Shown: positions 1-8,671, numbered from the stretch's first letter. The stretch: DNA of 64,000 nt from WHTX01 sp038255145 (GCA_038255145.1 JBBSLP010000016.1:1-64000), one strand, 5' to 3'. Program-made: numbers and translations. Notes: generated by a model not told the origin, from the sequence alone.

Positions 1-54
1 CAAGCTGTCGCTGTCCTCGCCACGCTGCACAACAGGATGAAAATGCCCGCCTGA
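1..54 (+). CDS. C-terminal end of an unidentified gene (partial)
   Basis: Frame 1 is open from the window edge and ends at a TGA at 52-54, giving 17 residues that end in NRMKMPA. The composition is less GC-biased than the core genes, and the next 80 bases are AT-richer than the surroundings. Its place beside an IS3 remnant suggests a mobile-element gene, but nothing in 17 residues proves it. It may not be a gene. Confidence 0.25.
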   Translation, partial: QAVAVLATLHNRMKMPA

Positions 55-136
55 CCTCTCATCTAAAGACACCAAAACCTCACGGACAGTGACATCGAAT
101 AGGGAACAACGCACTCAAAGTAATAACGCGACGGTG

Positions 137-751
137 CTACTGGCTGCCCCGATCGGAGTGGAAGATCAGCCCGGCGGGGACGCGGCCGCCGCGACGGCGC
201 ACGGCGCGGTGCAGGGCGTCGCTGACCAGGCTGGTGCGCATGTGGTCCTCACACGCCCAGCCCAGGACTTCCTTGGTGGCGGCGTCGATGACGGTGGCGA
301 GGTACCAGAACCGGTCCTTGACCCAGATGTAGGTCATGTCGCCGTACCAGAGCGTGTCGGGGGCGTCCGGCTGGAAGCGGCGTCCGACCAGGTCGGGGAA
401 CGGGGCGGCTAGGCGGTCCCTGCGGGTCGTGGTCGTGGACCGTTCCCGGCCGGACACGCCGACGATGCCCTGGTCGGCCATGGTTTCGGCCACGGTGCGG
501 CGGGCCACGGTCACGCCTTGGCGGGCGAGTTCGGCGTGGACCCGGTCCGAGCCGTACGTGCCGTCCGAGGCGGCGTGGACCGCTTCGATGCGGGCGAGGA
601 GCGCCCGGCGGGCCCCGGCCCTGGCCTCGGCGCGGGCTCGGCCGTGGCCGTGCCAGTCGAAGTAGGACGACGCGGGGACGCCGAGCGCAGCGCACAGGTC
701 GCTGATCTTGTGGTCGGCCTTCTGGGTGTCGATGAACCGGTAGATGTTCAC
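137..751 (-). pseudogene. IS3-family transposase orfB, C-terminus missing
   Basis: This is the DDE catalytic subunit of an IS3-family transposase. The N-terminal HTH_21-like region (MNIYRFIDTQKADHKISDLC) is followed by the rve integrase core, with the first catalytic Asp in WYGDMTYI (about residue 140) and the second in FHSDRGSQ at the very end. A TAG replaces the expected Tyr codon after HSDRGSQ. Skipping one G would restore YT for only a few codons before another stop. The third catalytic residue (Glu) and about 80 residues are absent, so it cannot be active. Its GTG start overlaps the orfA stop by 4 bases. Confidence 0.85.
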
Positions 752-1035
752 CCGCGGTTCTCCTTCACCCAGAAGGCCATTCCTTTTTTCAGGATGTCAC
801 GTTCGATGATCCATTCGCGTTTCTCGGCGCGTAACTGCTCGAGCTCAGCGCGTTCGTCGGGCTCGAGCCCGTCGTCCTTGTCTTTTCTGCCGTCTTGACC
901 GGTCATCCACTTCGCGAGTGTAGTACCCGACACGCCCAGATCTCGGGCGATCTGATAGCGCGGCTTGCTTGACACTCGCACTAACTCAACAGCATGAGCG
1001 CGGAACTCATGATCGAACTTCGATGGTCTTCCCAA
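748..1035 (-). CDS. IS3-family transposase orfA (HTH protein)
   Basis: A 95-residue OrfA of the HTH_Tnp_1 type, which binds the IS ends. An N-terminal helix-turn-helix (YQIARDLGVSGTTLAKWM, about residues 27-44) is followed by a Glu/Arg-rich leucine-zipper-like helix (about 60-84). The start is TTG with an AGAGAGGA ribosome site just upstream. The gene ends by GTGA overlap with orfB. It looks intact, but without a complete OrfB the element cannot move by itself. Confidence 0.8.
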   Translation of the reverse strand: MGRPSKFDHEFRAHAVELVRVSSKPRYQIARDLGVSGTTLAKWMTGQDGRKDKDDGLEPDERAELEQLRAEKREWIIERDILKKGMAFWVKENRG

Positions 1036-1079
1036 CAGGAATCCTCTCTACAGGACTCCGGTGTTCGTGGGGAGGTTCA

Positions 1080-1819
1080 CGCCCCTGGTCGAGCTGTTCA
1101 CCGGCCACGTGGCCCAGTACGTGTTCACCAGCTCGGTGGCCGTCTACAAGCGCAGCTACGTGCAGCCCGTACGGGAGGACTTCCGCCTCCACGACCCCAC
1201 GTCAAAGGACCCCCGCACCACGTATGGGGTGGGCAAGGTCCGCTGCGAGCAGTTCCTGCTCGCCGAGCACGAGCGCACCGGGCTGGCCACCACCAGCCTG
1301 CGGGTGGGTCACACCATCGGCCCGCTCAGCCCGCTGGGCACCCGGGAACCGTCGTTCTTCGCCCGCCTGGAACAGGGCCGGCCCATCCTGATCCCCGGTG
1401 ACGGCTTCCCCTTCGTCCACCTCGTGCACGTGGCCGACGTGGCCTCGCTGATGGCGTCGCTGGTGGGCAACGAGCGGGCAGCGGGCCGGACCTACAACGT
1501 GAACGGCCCCCAGTGGGCGTCCGTGCTGGGCTGCATGCGGCTGATGGCCAAGGTGGTGGGGGTCGAGGCCGACATCGTCCATGTGCCCCTCGACGTGGCC
1601 CGCACCGTGCGCCCACCCCTGGTCCACTGGGGCGAGGCCCTGGTCGGCGGCGTCACCGTCAGCATCGACAAGGCCCTGGCCGAGCTGGACTGGAGGCCGC
1701 AGTTCGGCCTGGAAGCCGCCTACCGCGACTCCTACGAGTGGTTCCGCGCCGGCGGCAAGGACCGCTACACCTTCGACTTCACCGCCGAAGACGAACTGCT
1801 GTCCCGCCTGCGGGTGTGA
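1080..1819 (+). pseudogene. NAD-dependent epimerase/dehydratase, N-terminus removed by IS3
   Basis: The extended-SDR sugar epimerase/dehydratase fold is recognisable from YVFTSSVAVYKR, followed by a YGVGKVRCEQ active-site region (YxxxK) and VHVADVASLM, which is typical of the substrate-binding half. The first 90-100 residues, including the glycine-rich NAD-binding motif, are absent because the IS3 remnant ends immediately upstream. An in-frame GTG at 1061 lies inside the IS end, so any product would be IS-fused and lack the cofactor site. The remaining 246 codons are intact, which points to a fairly recent disruption. Confidence 0.8.
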
Positions 1820-1998
1820 AACCAGCTCTTCGTCGAGGGTGGTCAGCACGGCAGCCTCACCCCGGAGCCGAGCTCTGGCGCCCCGGCCGAGCTGAGGCGG
1901 GGGGCGCTTCGTCGTGAGATGATGGGCTTCCGGGAGCCGCTCCCGCCTGTCGCGTCCGGAGGCGCACGTAGCACGGCGCGGCGAAGTCGACACCGACG

Positions 1999-2364
1999 GT
2001 GGAGGAGATGGCCCTTCCGGGCGAGGCGGTCATGAGGGCGCTGATCGATGGCTCGCCGCCGCAGAACTCGGCCCCCTCGCTTGACCGTCTGCGGGCGCGC
2101 CGAGATGACGTGCTTGCGGTGTGCGCCGATCGTGGTGCCGCGCGCGTCTGGGTATTCGGATCGGTAGCGCGAGGCGAGCAGGACGACGAAAGCGATCTCG
2201 ACCTTCTCGTCGACTTCGAGCCAGGACGGAGCCTGTTCGACCTCGCCGCTCTCGTCGGAGAACTCGAGGATCTGCTGGGTTGTCCGGTGAACGTGGTCGA
2301 GCACGTTGCCGTGAGAGACGACGCCTTCGGCCGTAACGTCCGGCGAGACATGGTGCCGCTGTGA
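1999..2364 (+). CDS. MntA-type minimal nucleotidyltransferase (antitoxin)
   Basis: A 121-residue minimal nucleotidyltransferase of the MNT/MntA type. The signature GSX10DXD is complete: GSVARGEQDDESDLD at about residues 52-66. In characterised HepT/MntA pairs the MNT protein AMPylates a Tyr of the HEPN toxin and so neutralises it. The next gene starts inside this one's stop codon and encodes a HEPN protein with an RX4HXY motif, which supports a type VII toxin-antitoxin pair. The start is uncertain: the GTG at 1999 heads the longest frame, but the GGAGGAG just before the ATG at 2008 or the ATG at 2032 may mark the real one. Confidence 0.8.
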   Translation: MEEMALPGEAVMRALIDGSPPQNSAPSLDRLRARRDDVLAVCADRGAARVWVFGSVARGEQDDESDLDLLVDFEPGRSLFDLAALVGELEDLLGCPVNVVEHVAVRDDAFGRNVRRDMVPL

Positions 2365-2703
2365 GGGGCCTGGCTGCGGACCGGGCGGCCCTGATGGACA
2401 TGCTGCGCTACGCCGGCCGTGTGCGCGCCTATACGCAGGAAGGTCGGCCCGCGCTTGATGACGGCCGCACCCGCGACGCAGTGTTGTACGCCTTGTCCAT
2501 CGTCGGCGAGGCCGCCAACCGGGTGTCGCCCGAGCTGCGGGCGGCCCACGCGGAAGTTCAATGGCGGGGGGATCATCAACCAGCGCAACATCCTCGTTCA
2601 CGTGTATGACCGGCTCGAACTCGACCTGGTCTGGCGAGCTATCGAGCTCGTGCCCGCCCTGGAAAGCAACCTCCAGGCAATCCTCGACGAGCTGCCGGAA
2701 TAA
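2361..2703 (+). pseudogene. HepT-like HEPN RNase toxin, frameshifted in a G6 tract
   Basis: The first frame (2361 to about 2565) reads as a DUF86/HepT N-terminus (YALSIVGEAANRVSPELR). The C-terminus, with the catalytic-type motif RNILVHVYD (RX4HXY), lies in the next frame and ends at 2703. Removing one G from the six-G run at about 2564-2569 joins them as WRGIINQRNILVH, the expected HepT sequence, so a single-base insertion broke the gene. The truncated 82-residue product lacks the RNase motif. It overlaps the MntA gene by 4 bases. A sequencing error or homopolymer phase variation are alternatives. Confidence 0.75.
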
Positions 2704-2792
2704 GAGCTCGGCGAGGTCCACCATCGCTACAGCCTCGCTGTCCGTGATGTGGGAAAGATAGCTGGGTAGCGCGTGTCCACCGCCCATTGCGC

Positions 2793-3182
2793 TCACGCCG
2801 GCCGGAGTCGTTCGACGATGAGACTGAGGGCTCGGCGAGCGAAAGCGATGGCTGCCAGGGCGTCGTCGCGGCCCAGTTCAGGTTGGTCGGCTGGGTATCG
2901 CTGCTCGACCGACCAGAGCGTCAGGATCGCAAGCTGTTCTTCGTCGTCTTCGCTGAACGGCCGGGGTGCGAGCGCCAAGTTCAACCGGACCAGGTTGTGG
3001 GACTTGGGCGGATCCTCTCCGGCTTTGACCAGCAGCGCTTTCAGGGCCTTTTCGACTGCCTGTTGTGCGTGGTAGCAAACGCCCCACGCCTCGGAGTGAG
3101 CGGCGAGGAGCGCATCGGCCATGGCGAGGTCTTGGTGGGCCCGCTCGAGCCAGGGGCCCCACGGGTCATGTTCAGGCGGCAC
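2793..3182 (-). CDS. HEPN domain protein
   Basis: A 129-residue HEPN protein of the PF05168 type. The core CYHAQQAVEKALKALL (about residues 33-48) and the following SHNLVRL are characteristic. There is no Rx4-6H RNase motif, so it looks like the non-catalytic HEPN class paired with nucleotidyltransferases. The GTG start at 3182 lies inside the end of the upstream nucleotidyltransferase gene (11-base overlap), which gives a two-gene operon. The same frame stays open far upstream, but that part overlaps the partner gene and is not coding here. Confidence 0.75.
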   Translation of the reverse strand: MPPEHDPWGPWLERAHQDLAMADALLAAHSEAWGVCYHAQQAVEKALKALLVKAGEDPPKSHNLVRLNLALAPRPFSEDDEEQLAILTLWSVEQRYPADQPELGRDDALAAIAFARRALSLIVERLRPA

Positions 3183-3549
3183 GGGGGTAGACGACTTCGC
3201 CCTCTCGGAGGGCGGGCCGGATGACCGTCCCGGGAGTGTTCCTGCTGGCCTCGAGCAGTCGCTTGGAGACGACGACGACGTCGACCTCGGGCGGGAGAGG
3301 GGCGACGGCTCGTAGCGCCGCGATGCCAGCTCGTCGGACGTCGGCTTCGTCGTCGATGATGACGAGCAGGTCGATGTCGCTGCCGGCGGTGTCCTCGCCT
3401 CGAGCGACTGACCCGAAGAGCACGATGCTCTGCGCGCCCGTGACCGGGACCAGCAGCTCGACCGCGTCGTCGACCCATTCGCGTCGCGTCCGCCCGCCGA
3501 CGAGCGGTCGCCGCCTCTCCGTGCCTCCGTCTCGCTCGGTATCGGCCAC
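3172..3549 (-). CDS. Nucleotidyltransferase domain protein, HEPN partner
   Basis: A 125-residue minimal nucleotidyltransferase. The GSX10DXD signature is present as GSVARGEDTAGSDID (about residues 45-59), followed by a third acidic strand, VDVVVVSKR. It is the first gene of an intact MNT-HEPN pair, and its last 11 bases encode the start of the HEPN gene. The GTG start at 3549 gives a polar N-terminus of about 25 residues before the domain. It is the only one of the three MNT-HEPN modules here with both genes open. Confidence 0.75.
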   Translation of the reverse strand: MADTERDGGTERRRPLVGGRTRREWVDDAVELLVPVTGAQSIVLFGSVARGEDTAGSDIDLLVIIDDEADVRRAGIAALRAVAPLPPEVDVVVVSKRLLEASRNTPGTVIRPALREGEVVYPRAA

Positions 3550-3647
3550 TCCCGGCTCCTGCTCCCGCCCCGAGAGGCGCTCGGCCCGATCGTAGAACGC
3601 CGGCTCGTGTCAACGGCCGACACGCGGCGCCCGGACGAGGGGGAGAG

Positions 3648-4462
3648 CTCGCGCGGTTGGAGCCAGTCGAGGAACTGGCGTTGGAGTTGCTGGTCGAGGG
3701 GGGTGATGAGGCGGAACCAGACGGTCATGGGCTTGTCACCCTCGTGGCGGAGGGGCACGAGGAGTCCGCAGCAGATGACGAGGTCGCCGGCCCGGCGGCG
3801 GGCGAAGAGGGTGGAAGCGGCGGCCGGTGTCGAGCGCGTCGATGAGCTCGCGGCCCTTCTTGCCCGTCGGGCTGGTGCTGGCCTGCGACGTCCAGTGGAA
3901 GGTGTCGGGCGACTCGAAGCGGTCCACATGGTCCTCCCCGGCGCGGCCCGCCTCCTTGGTGATGGTCGCGAACAGCACCGTGTCCTCGGGCAGGGTCACG
4001 TGGCCCACCTGGCAGTTCGTCGAGGACTGGTCGAGGCCCAGCAGCCCGGGCACGGCGTCGCGGCGGAAGGCCTGGCCGACCCAGCGGGCCAGCGGGTTCC
4101 TGCTGCTCGGATCGAGGTTGGCGACGAGTTCGGCGACGACGGTCATCGCAGCCGAGCCGGGGATGTCCGTCGTGCCCCTCGGTCGTCGAGCGGAGCACCA
4201 GCCCACCAGCGGCGTCCCGCGCCAGCAGCTTGAGGGCGGGGGCCTGGCCCCGTTCGTCGCCGAGCTCGACGAGGACCCGGCGGCCGACGAGCGAGTCGAC
4301 GCTGCGTCGCTTGGTCCAGCGCATCCGGACGAGGTCGCCGTGGTCGATGGGGTCCGGGTCGCCCGACATCGAGTCACCTCGCACGGTGACGACGAACTCG
4401 TCGGGGTCGACGTCCTCCAGCCCGGTCACGGTCAGCCGGTTGGGCGCCAGGTCCCCGGGCAC
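3648..4462 (-). pseudogene. Relic of an S24-like plus DUF3427 protein, two frameshifts
   Basis: Three reading frames together spell one protein. From 4462 comes an S24/LexA-like fold (VTVRGDSMSGDPDPIDHGDL, then LVGRRVLVEL). A frame change near 4170 gives DIPGSAAMTVVAELVA and the start of a DUF3427 region (LLGLDQSSTNCQVGHV, DRFESPDTFHWTSQ). A second change near 3810 gives LFARRRAGDLVICCGLLVPL and HEGDKPMTVWFRL. DUF3427 normally sits at the C-terminus of SF2 helicases, often in defence loci. No helicase part is present, and an in-frame stop lies about 75 bases upstream of 4462, so this is the 3' relic of a larger gene. The family call is from memory of its motifs. Confidence 0.6.
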
Positions 4463-4586
4463 GGGCTCGGCGAGGGCGTCGGCCGTGCCGCCGTGGCCGT
4501 CTGACCAGACGGGGTCAACGCTGGCGGCTCAGACTTCTGACGGGCACCGGAGAAGGGGACTCTGGCCGACCCGTCGTCGGGCGATG

Positions 4587-4997
4587 TCACCCGCCGGGTG
4601 CGGCGCCCCTCGACGCGTCCTCGGCGTAGCGGTAGGGGCGACGGGCCTGTTCAACGCAGGCGGCGGCGTCGCGGTCGGACAGGTCGCGGGATTCGTAGGC
4701 GGCCTGCTGCTTGTGGTTCAGGGCCCGACGGAGGTGGTTCGCGAGCTGGGCGTCCACCTGCCGGAGCAGCTCCACCGAGGCCTGATGGTTGCCGTCGCTG
4801 GAACGGCGACCGAGACGGAGGCAGCAGATGACGTCGGCGGCGGCGATCGCGGCGTGGATGGCGTTGGTCGCGACCGCATCGCCGTAACCGGGCACGGTGG
4901 CGCGCTCGGCGGTCTCGAGGAACTAGCGAGCGTCCTCGAGACGGCGCCGAGCGTCCTCACCACCGCAGCGGACGGTGCGCCCCGGCGTCCGGCTCAT
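4587..4997 (-). pseudogene. HEPN domain protein broken by an in-frame TAG
   Basis: From an ATG at 4997 that overlaps the upstream nucleotidyltransferase stop (ATGA), the frame reads 24 residues to a TAG at 4923-4925. It then continues without interruption as FLETAERATVPGYGDAVATN and on to ICCLRLGRRSSDGNHQ, typical of HEPN proteins paired with HTH-nucleotidyltransferases. The stop sits where homologues would have a sense codon. Restart at the GTG at 4895 would give a 102-residue N-truncated protein. The last frame ends at 4587. Confidence 0.7.
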
Positions 4998-5605
4998 GCT
5001 GCGGTGCTCACCGCAGCCCACGAGCGGGGGACGAGCTCGATGCCTTCACGGTGCAGGTTGGCGGTGAGTGTCGATCGTTCCCTCTCGAGAGACAGGAACG
5101 AGGCGGCGGTGTGCTCGACCACATGGACGGGGTTGCCGGTGGACTCCTCGACCTTGCTCGCCAGGCCTCCGACCTGGTGCTCCCACACGGTCCGGTCGGC
5201 CAGGTCGGGCGCTACGACGAGCAGGTCGATGTCGGAGTCCCGGTCGCCGTCGCCCCGGGCCGCCGAGCCGAAGAGCCACGCGGCCACCGGTGGCGGGGCC
5301 CAGGCCGTCATCTCCGACCGCAGCAACTCGACGAGGTCGAACCGGACACCGGCGAGCAGGTTCACGGCCCTGGCCACGAGATGGTCGCGGTTGAACTGGT
5401 ACGCGAACGACGCTCCGATCGGTTCGCGGTGCACGATCCCGGCATCGACGAGGTCGGCGAGGACCCGGGCTGTGGTCGCCGTGGATACGCCGGCCTGTTT
5501 GGCGAGCTCCCGACCGCTGACCCGTCCCGTCAGGCGCGCCAGGGCGTCGAGGACCAGCCCCCGGGGGCCGGGCACGACATCGAGGATCGGTCGTCCGACG
5601 TTCAC
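4994..5605 (-). CDS. Winged-HTH nucleotidyltransferase (MNT partner of HEPN)
   Basis: A 203-residue two-domain protein. Residues about 10-75 form a winged helix-turn-helix (VSGRELAKQAGVSTATTARV, a MarR-like architecture). Residues about 105-190 form a nucleotidyltransferase with GSX10DXD as GSAARGDGDRDSDID. The DNA-binding domain suggests autoregulation of the pair. The GTG start at 5605 is the first in frame, close to a likely promoter region at 5606-5640. The downstream HEPN gene overlaps by 4 bases and is interrupted by a stop, so this protein may have lost its partner. Confidence 0.8.
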   Translation of the reverse strand: MNVGRPILDVVPGPRGLVLDALARLTGRVSGRELAKQAGVSTATTARVLADLVDAGIVHREPIGASFAYQFNRDHLVARAVNLLAGVRFDLVELLRSEMTAWAPPPVAAWLFGSAARGDGDRDSDIDLLVVAPDLADRTVWEHQVGGLASKVEESTGNPVHVVEHTAASFLSLERERSTLTANLHREGIELVPRSWAAVSTAA

Positions 5606-5775
5606 ACCCCTGACTCTACATCAGCGCCGTCCCAAGTTTGATACATTCGACTCAGGATTGAGGCGATCGTCTCGTGAGTGCAGGCCATGCCCCGTTGTCG
5701 AGGACTAGCCCGGCCGCGGGTCGTAGTACTGCTCGACCAGCCCGTCAGGAAGCCACGTGGTCATCTACCACCGGG

Positions 5776-5793
5776 GTAGCGCTACAGCGTTAC
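5776..5793 (+). promoter_or_regulatory. Relic copy of the FitAB operator
   Basis: GTAGCGCTACAGCGTTAC differs by one base from the perfect inverted repeat in front of the intact FitAB-type module at 9011-9028. It lies 5 bases before the ATG of the relic antitoxin. Conservation of this stretch while the coding region has decayed shows that the duplication included the control region. Confidence 0.6.
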
Positions 5794-5798
5794 CGTGC

Positions 5799-6054
5799 AT
5801 GGTCACGATCCAGGTCCGTGACATCGACGAACAGACCTACGAGATCATCCGGCGGCGGGTCGCCACGTCGATTCCCGAGGTAGAGAACTCGACGAGGAGG
5901 TCCTGCAGGCCGACCTCGACGCCGATCGACGGTGACGACTCCGGTCGCCCTCGACGCCTCAGCACTCGTGGCCGCGGTCATCGACACGTCCCCGACCGGC
6001 GCGCAGGCACGCCGCCTGTTGATCGACGTGGGGAACCGGCGGCAAGGAGGGTGA
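5799..6054 (+). pseudogene. Relic of a FitAB/VapBC-type toxin-antitoxin module
   Basis: The ATG at 5799 opens an antitoxin start nearly identical to that of the intact gene at 9038 (VTIQVRDIDEQTYEIIRRR). About 100 bases are then missing: the C-terminal part (RELDEEVLQADLDADRR) continues in another frame to a TGA at 5933. A GTG at 5932 begins the toxin relic (TPVALDASALVAAVID), whose PIN-domain reading ends at 6054 after only 40 residues. The bases after it (CGGATCGTGGGTGG) also recur after the intact toxin, so the whole unit is a decayed paralogue of 9011-9678. It is not functional. Confidence 0.8.
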
Positions 6055-6157
6055 GTCGTCCGGATCGTGGGTGGTGACGATGCCGCCGCCGCCATCTTCG
6101 TCGCAACTTGCGATACCAAGCGCGCAGATGGGCTTAGTAGCCTCAAGTATCGCCTAA

Positions 6158-7762
6158 GTTGCGCTGACCGAGGACGAGCTGTTCGCCCGGAGGGGTGACG
6201 TGGAGTCGGACCGTCTCGACTCCAAGACGAACGCCGACGACCTCGGACCGACCATCGCAGCCATGGCGATGCCCATCGGCGGCACGATCTTGGTGGGAAT
6301 TCGCGAGCGACCCGCACCGATCACCGTCACCGGCGTTGCGCAACCCGCTCGCACCATCGACCGGGCGGTCGAGACGGGCCAGAAGTGCGGCGTCAGCGTC
6401 GAGGCCGAGGCGGTTGGCGTGGGGGAGGTAGCCGTCGTCGTATGCGCCGTCCCCCAGGTCACGGGACGGATCGTGAGCACGCCCGACGACGGCTCCTGCG
6501 GCGAGCTGGCACCCAGAACCTTCCCCTGACCGGTGACCAGTTGGGCGCGTTCGTCCTTGCCCGCCGCCAGATCTCGGCCGAGCGGGATGTCGTCGCCAGC
6601 GCAGGCGACGACGACATCGACCTGCGCCTCGTCAACCGGTTGCTCGCCGCAGAAGGACGAAAGCGGCTCACCCGGCGGACACTTCGCCGGGCGCTCGCCG
6701 CCGACCGCTTCGTCGACGACGCCGAATCTGGCCTCAGCAAGGCCGCCCTCCTGCTCTTCAGTCCTCAGCCACGCCGCCGGCTACCCGGAGCTGCGGTGAC
6801 CTTCGCTCGCATGCCCACCGTGGCGGGAAGCCGCCTGTCGGGCGACAGGGTCGAGATCGAGGGCGACCTCCCATCGGCCATCGAGGAAGCAGACCGGCAG
6901 ATCGCCCGGGCGATGCGCAGCCAGCCGGTGGTCACCGGTCTCCTGCGCCACGAGATCCCCGAGTACCCGATACCAGCAGTCCGCGAGGCCGTGGTCAATG
7001 CCGTCGCGCATCGCGACTACGCACTCGAAGGCGCCAGTGTCGACATCCGCATGTACGACGACCGCCTCGAGATACAGAGCCCCGGCGGGCTGCCCGGGCA
7101 CATCACGATCGCCAACATGCGCCGTGAGCGGTTCCGACGCAACCCGCGGCTCATGGAAGCGCTCCGTTCGCTGTCCCTGGTCGAGGACTTCGGCGAGGGC
7201 GTCGACCGCATGTTCCGGGAGATGGAGCAACGATTGCTCGGACCGCCGACCTTCATCGCCACGCCATCGTCGGTGACGGTGACGTTGTGGAACCGGTCGC
7301 TCGTCTCCCTCGAGGACCTGCTGTGGCTCGACCTCCTTCCCGACGCCGGGTACCTCCGCACCGAGGACCGTCGTGTCCTCGTGCTGGCCCGCAATTCCGC
7401 ACGGGTGACGAACACCAATGTGCGCAACCTGCTCGGGGTCGACCGTGAGGTGGCTCGTCGCCTTCAGAGACCTCGTCGAGCGGGGCCTTATGCTGCAACG
7501 CGGTGAGCGAGGCGGAGTGCACTATGGACTCGGCGCGCTCGCTGTGCGCTCGGCCGGTTTAGGTGCCCCGGCGGCCGAGGACCTTCTCGCCGACCGTCTG
7601 CTGCCCGACTTGAGGCGACGAGGGAAGCTGACCAACCCCGACGCCCGGGCACTTCTTGCGACCGAGACAGCGACGGCACGCCGCGTCCTGCAACGCCTCG
7701 TCGCTCGAGGCCAGGCCGAACGTCGAGGTGTCGGGCGGGGCACCTACTACGTCCCGAGATGA
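6158..7762 (+). pseudogene. AlbA_2/HATPase_c_4 transcriptional regulator, two frameshifts
   Basis: Frame one (6158-6529) has the AlbA_2-like start DELFARRGDVESDRLDSK and GGTILVGIRERP. After a shift near 6489, the frame to 7506 continues LRRAGTQNLPLTGDQLGAFV and includes the HATPase_c_4 block IPAVREAVVNAVAHRDY and RLEIQSPGGLPGHI. After a second shift near 7460 the end is read as RDLVERGLMLQRGERGG and two winged-helix-like segments to 7762. The family (COG2865) couples an AlbA domain to an ATPase-like fold and regulates transcription. No clear ATG is present; GTG at 6200 or an upstream CTG are candidates. Confidence 0.7.
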
Positions 7763-7774
7763 CCGCCACTCCTT

Positions 7775-8413
7775 GTGCCGCTGGTCCCCGATCTCAGGCC
7801 CCAACCTCCGAAATCGTCGACGACACTCGACCTGGCGGCAAGCAGCGGACTGGCCTATCTCCGCTTGCCCGATGTGCCGGTCCTGATGGCGGACCCACGG
7901 ACGGTCGACGTGATCGCCACCACGGTGGAACGGCTGATGGGGCGGTCGCCGACGGTGGCCGATGAGCGGACAGGCGGGGCCCCCGTGCCTCTGGCGCCCG
8001 ATCGGGTGGCGGTGGCCGTGTCCCACAATGACCAGAAGGACCACATGCGGCTCGCCCTGGCCGAGCGCGGCCTGGCCAAGGTGCGGGTGGACACGGCCAA
8101 CAAGCTGCAGGGTCTCGAGGTCGACGTGCTCGTGGCCTGGCACCCGCTCGCTGGCCTGCCAACGCCTGACGGTTTCCACCTCGACCCCGGCCGGCTTTAC
8201 GTCATGCTGACCCGCCATCGTCACGCGCTCATCGTCATCGGCCGCATAAGCGATGCGGCGCTCCTCGGCGAGGTTCCGCCCCTTGGCGATGCCTGGCTCG
8301 GGGTGGACGAGGAGCCCGAAGTGACCGGCTGGTTCGCTCATCAACTGGTGTTCGAAACTCTGGCGCCGTTCGCGCTGGACTTGCCTCATCCCTCAGCAGA
8401 GGGTGGTTGCTAG
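7775..8413 (+). pseudogene. C-terminal fragment of a superfamily 1 helicase/AAA ATPase
   Basis: A 212-residue open frame that begins in mid-protein. It holds the C-terminal RecA-like domain of an SF1 helicase: VAVAVSHNDQKDH, a motif-IV/V-like VDTANKLQGLEVDVLVAWHP, and motif VI-like RLYVMLTRHRHALIVIG (about residues 73-160). There is no Walker A or DExx motif, and no helicase sequence upstream, where the AlbA-type relic ends. It is best read as a truncated gene left by rearrangement. The terminal 4 bases overlap the toxin relic on the other strand. Confidence 0.65.
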
Positions 8414-8671
8414 AAGACGTCGACCACGAGCAGGGTGCTGACATGGCCCATGTACACCACCACGCAGCGACGGGCGGGGGTGACCTGGTAGCAGCGAGCC
8501 CCAGGCTGGCCGTCGCGCCCTGCCCAACGCAGGGGTGGCGCCCGCCGCGGGCCGCTTGACGGCCAAGCCCGCGAGAACCGACTTGATCCTTGCGTGGTCG
8601 GCAGGGAGGTGCTCCTCGAGCAACCTCATCCGTTCCGCGGCGAAAGGCCGGTAGACCACCTGACGGGTCAA
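8410..8671 (-). pseudogene. RelE/ParE-like toxin, frameshifted
   Basis: The frame opens at a TTG (8671) overlapping the stop of the small upstream antitoxin. It reads VVYRPFAAERMRLLEEHLPA for about 45 codons. The rest of the toxin lies in a second frame (RWAGRDGQPGARCYQVTPAR, then VVVYMGHVSTLLVVDVF) ending with TAG at 8410. The compact alpha-beta pattern and operon position fit a RelE-like mRNA interferase or ParE toxin, but the family is inferred. The shift lies near 8540 and makes the toxin non-functional. Confidence 0.55.

Larger units (their letters stand above)
137..1079 (-). mobile_element. IS3-family insertion sequence, truncated at its orfB end
   Basis: The element carries the usual orfA-orfB pair of IS3-family elements on the minus strand. 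The orfA-side end is placed at about 1079 because the minus strand there starts TGAACCTCCCC, which resembles IS3-family termini, and because epimerase coding sequence resumes directly after it. The orfB side is lost: the transposase stops just after its second catalytic Asp, and the adjoining bases are AT-richer and unrelated. No second terminal repeat or target duplication was found, so this is a remnant that has suffered an adjacent deletion or rearrangement. Confidence 0.75.

Noticed and set aside
780..795. A6G slippery heptamer for programmed -1 frameshifting in the IS3 orfA.
   Set aside because: The run is present but the zero frame reads CTG AAA AAA GGA, so the heptamer phase is not the usual A-AAA-AAG. 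GTGA coupling explains orfB translation well enough.
1843..2796. Minus-strand frame of over 300 codons across the MntA/HepT genes.
   Set aside because: It is antisense to two genes with clear motifs and shows no domain.
3172..3929. Single 378-residue protein formed by joining the DUF3427 end to the HEPN domain.
   Set aside because: The open frame runs antisense-free through the nucleotidyltransferase gene in another frame; that gene has motifs and coding bias, so the fusion is an accident of the open frame.
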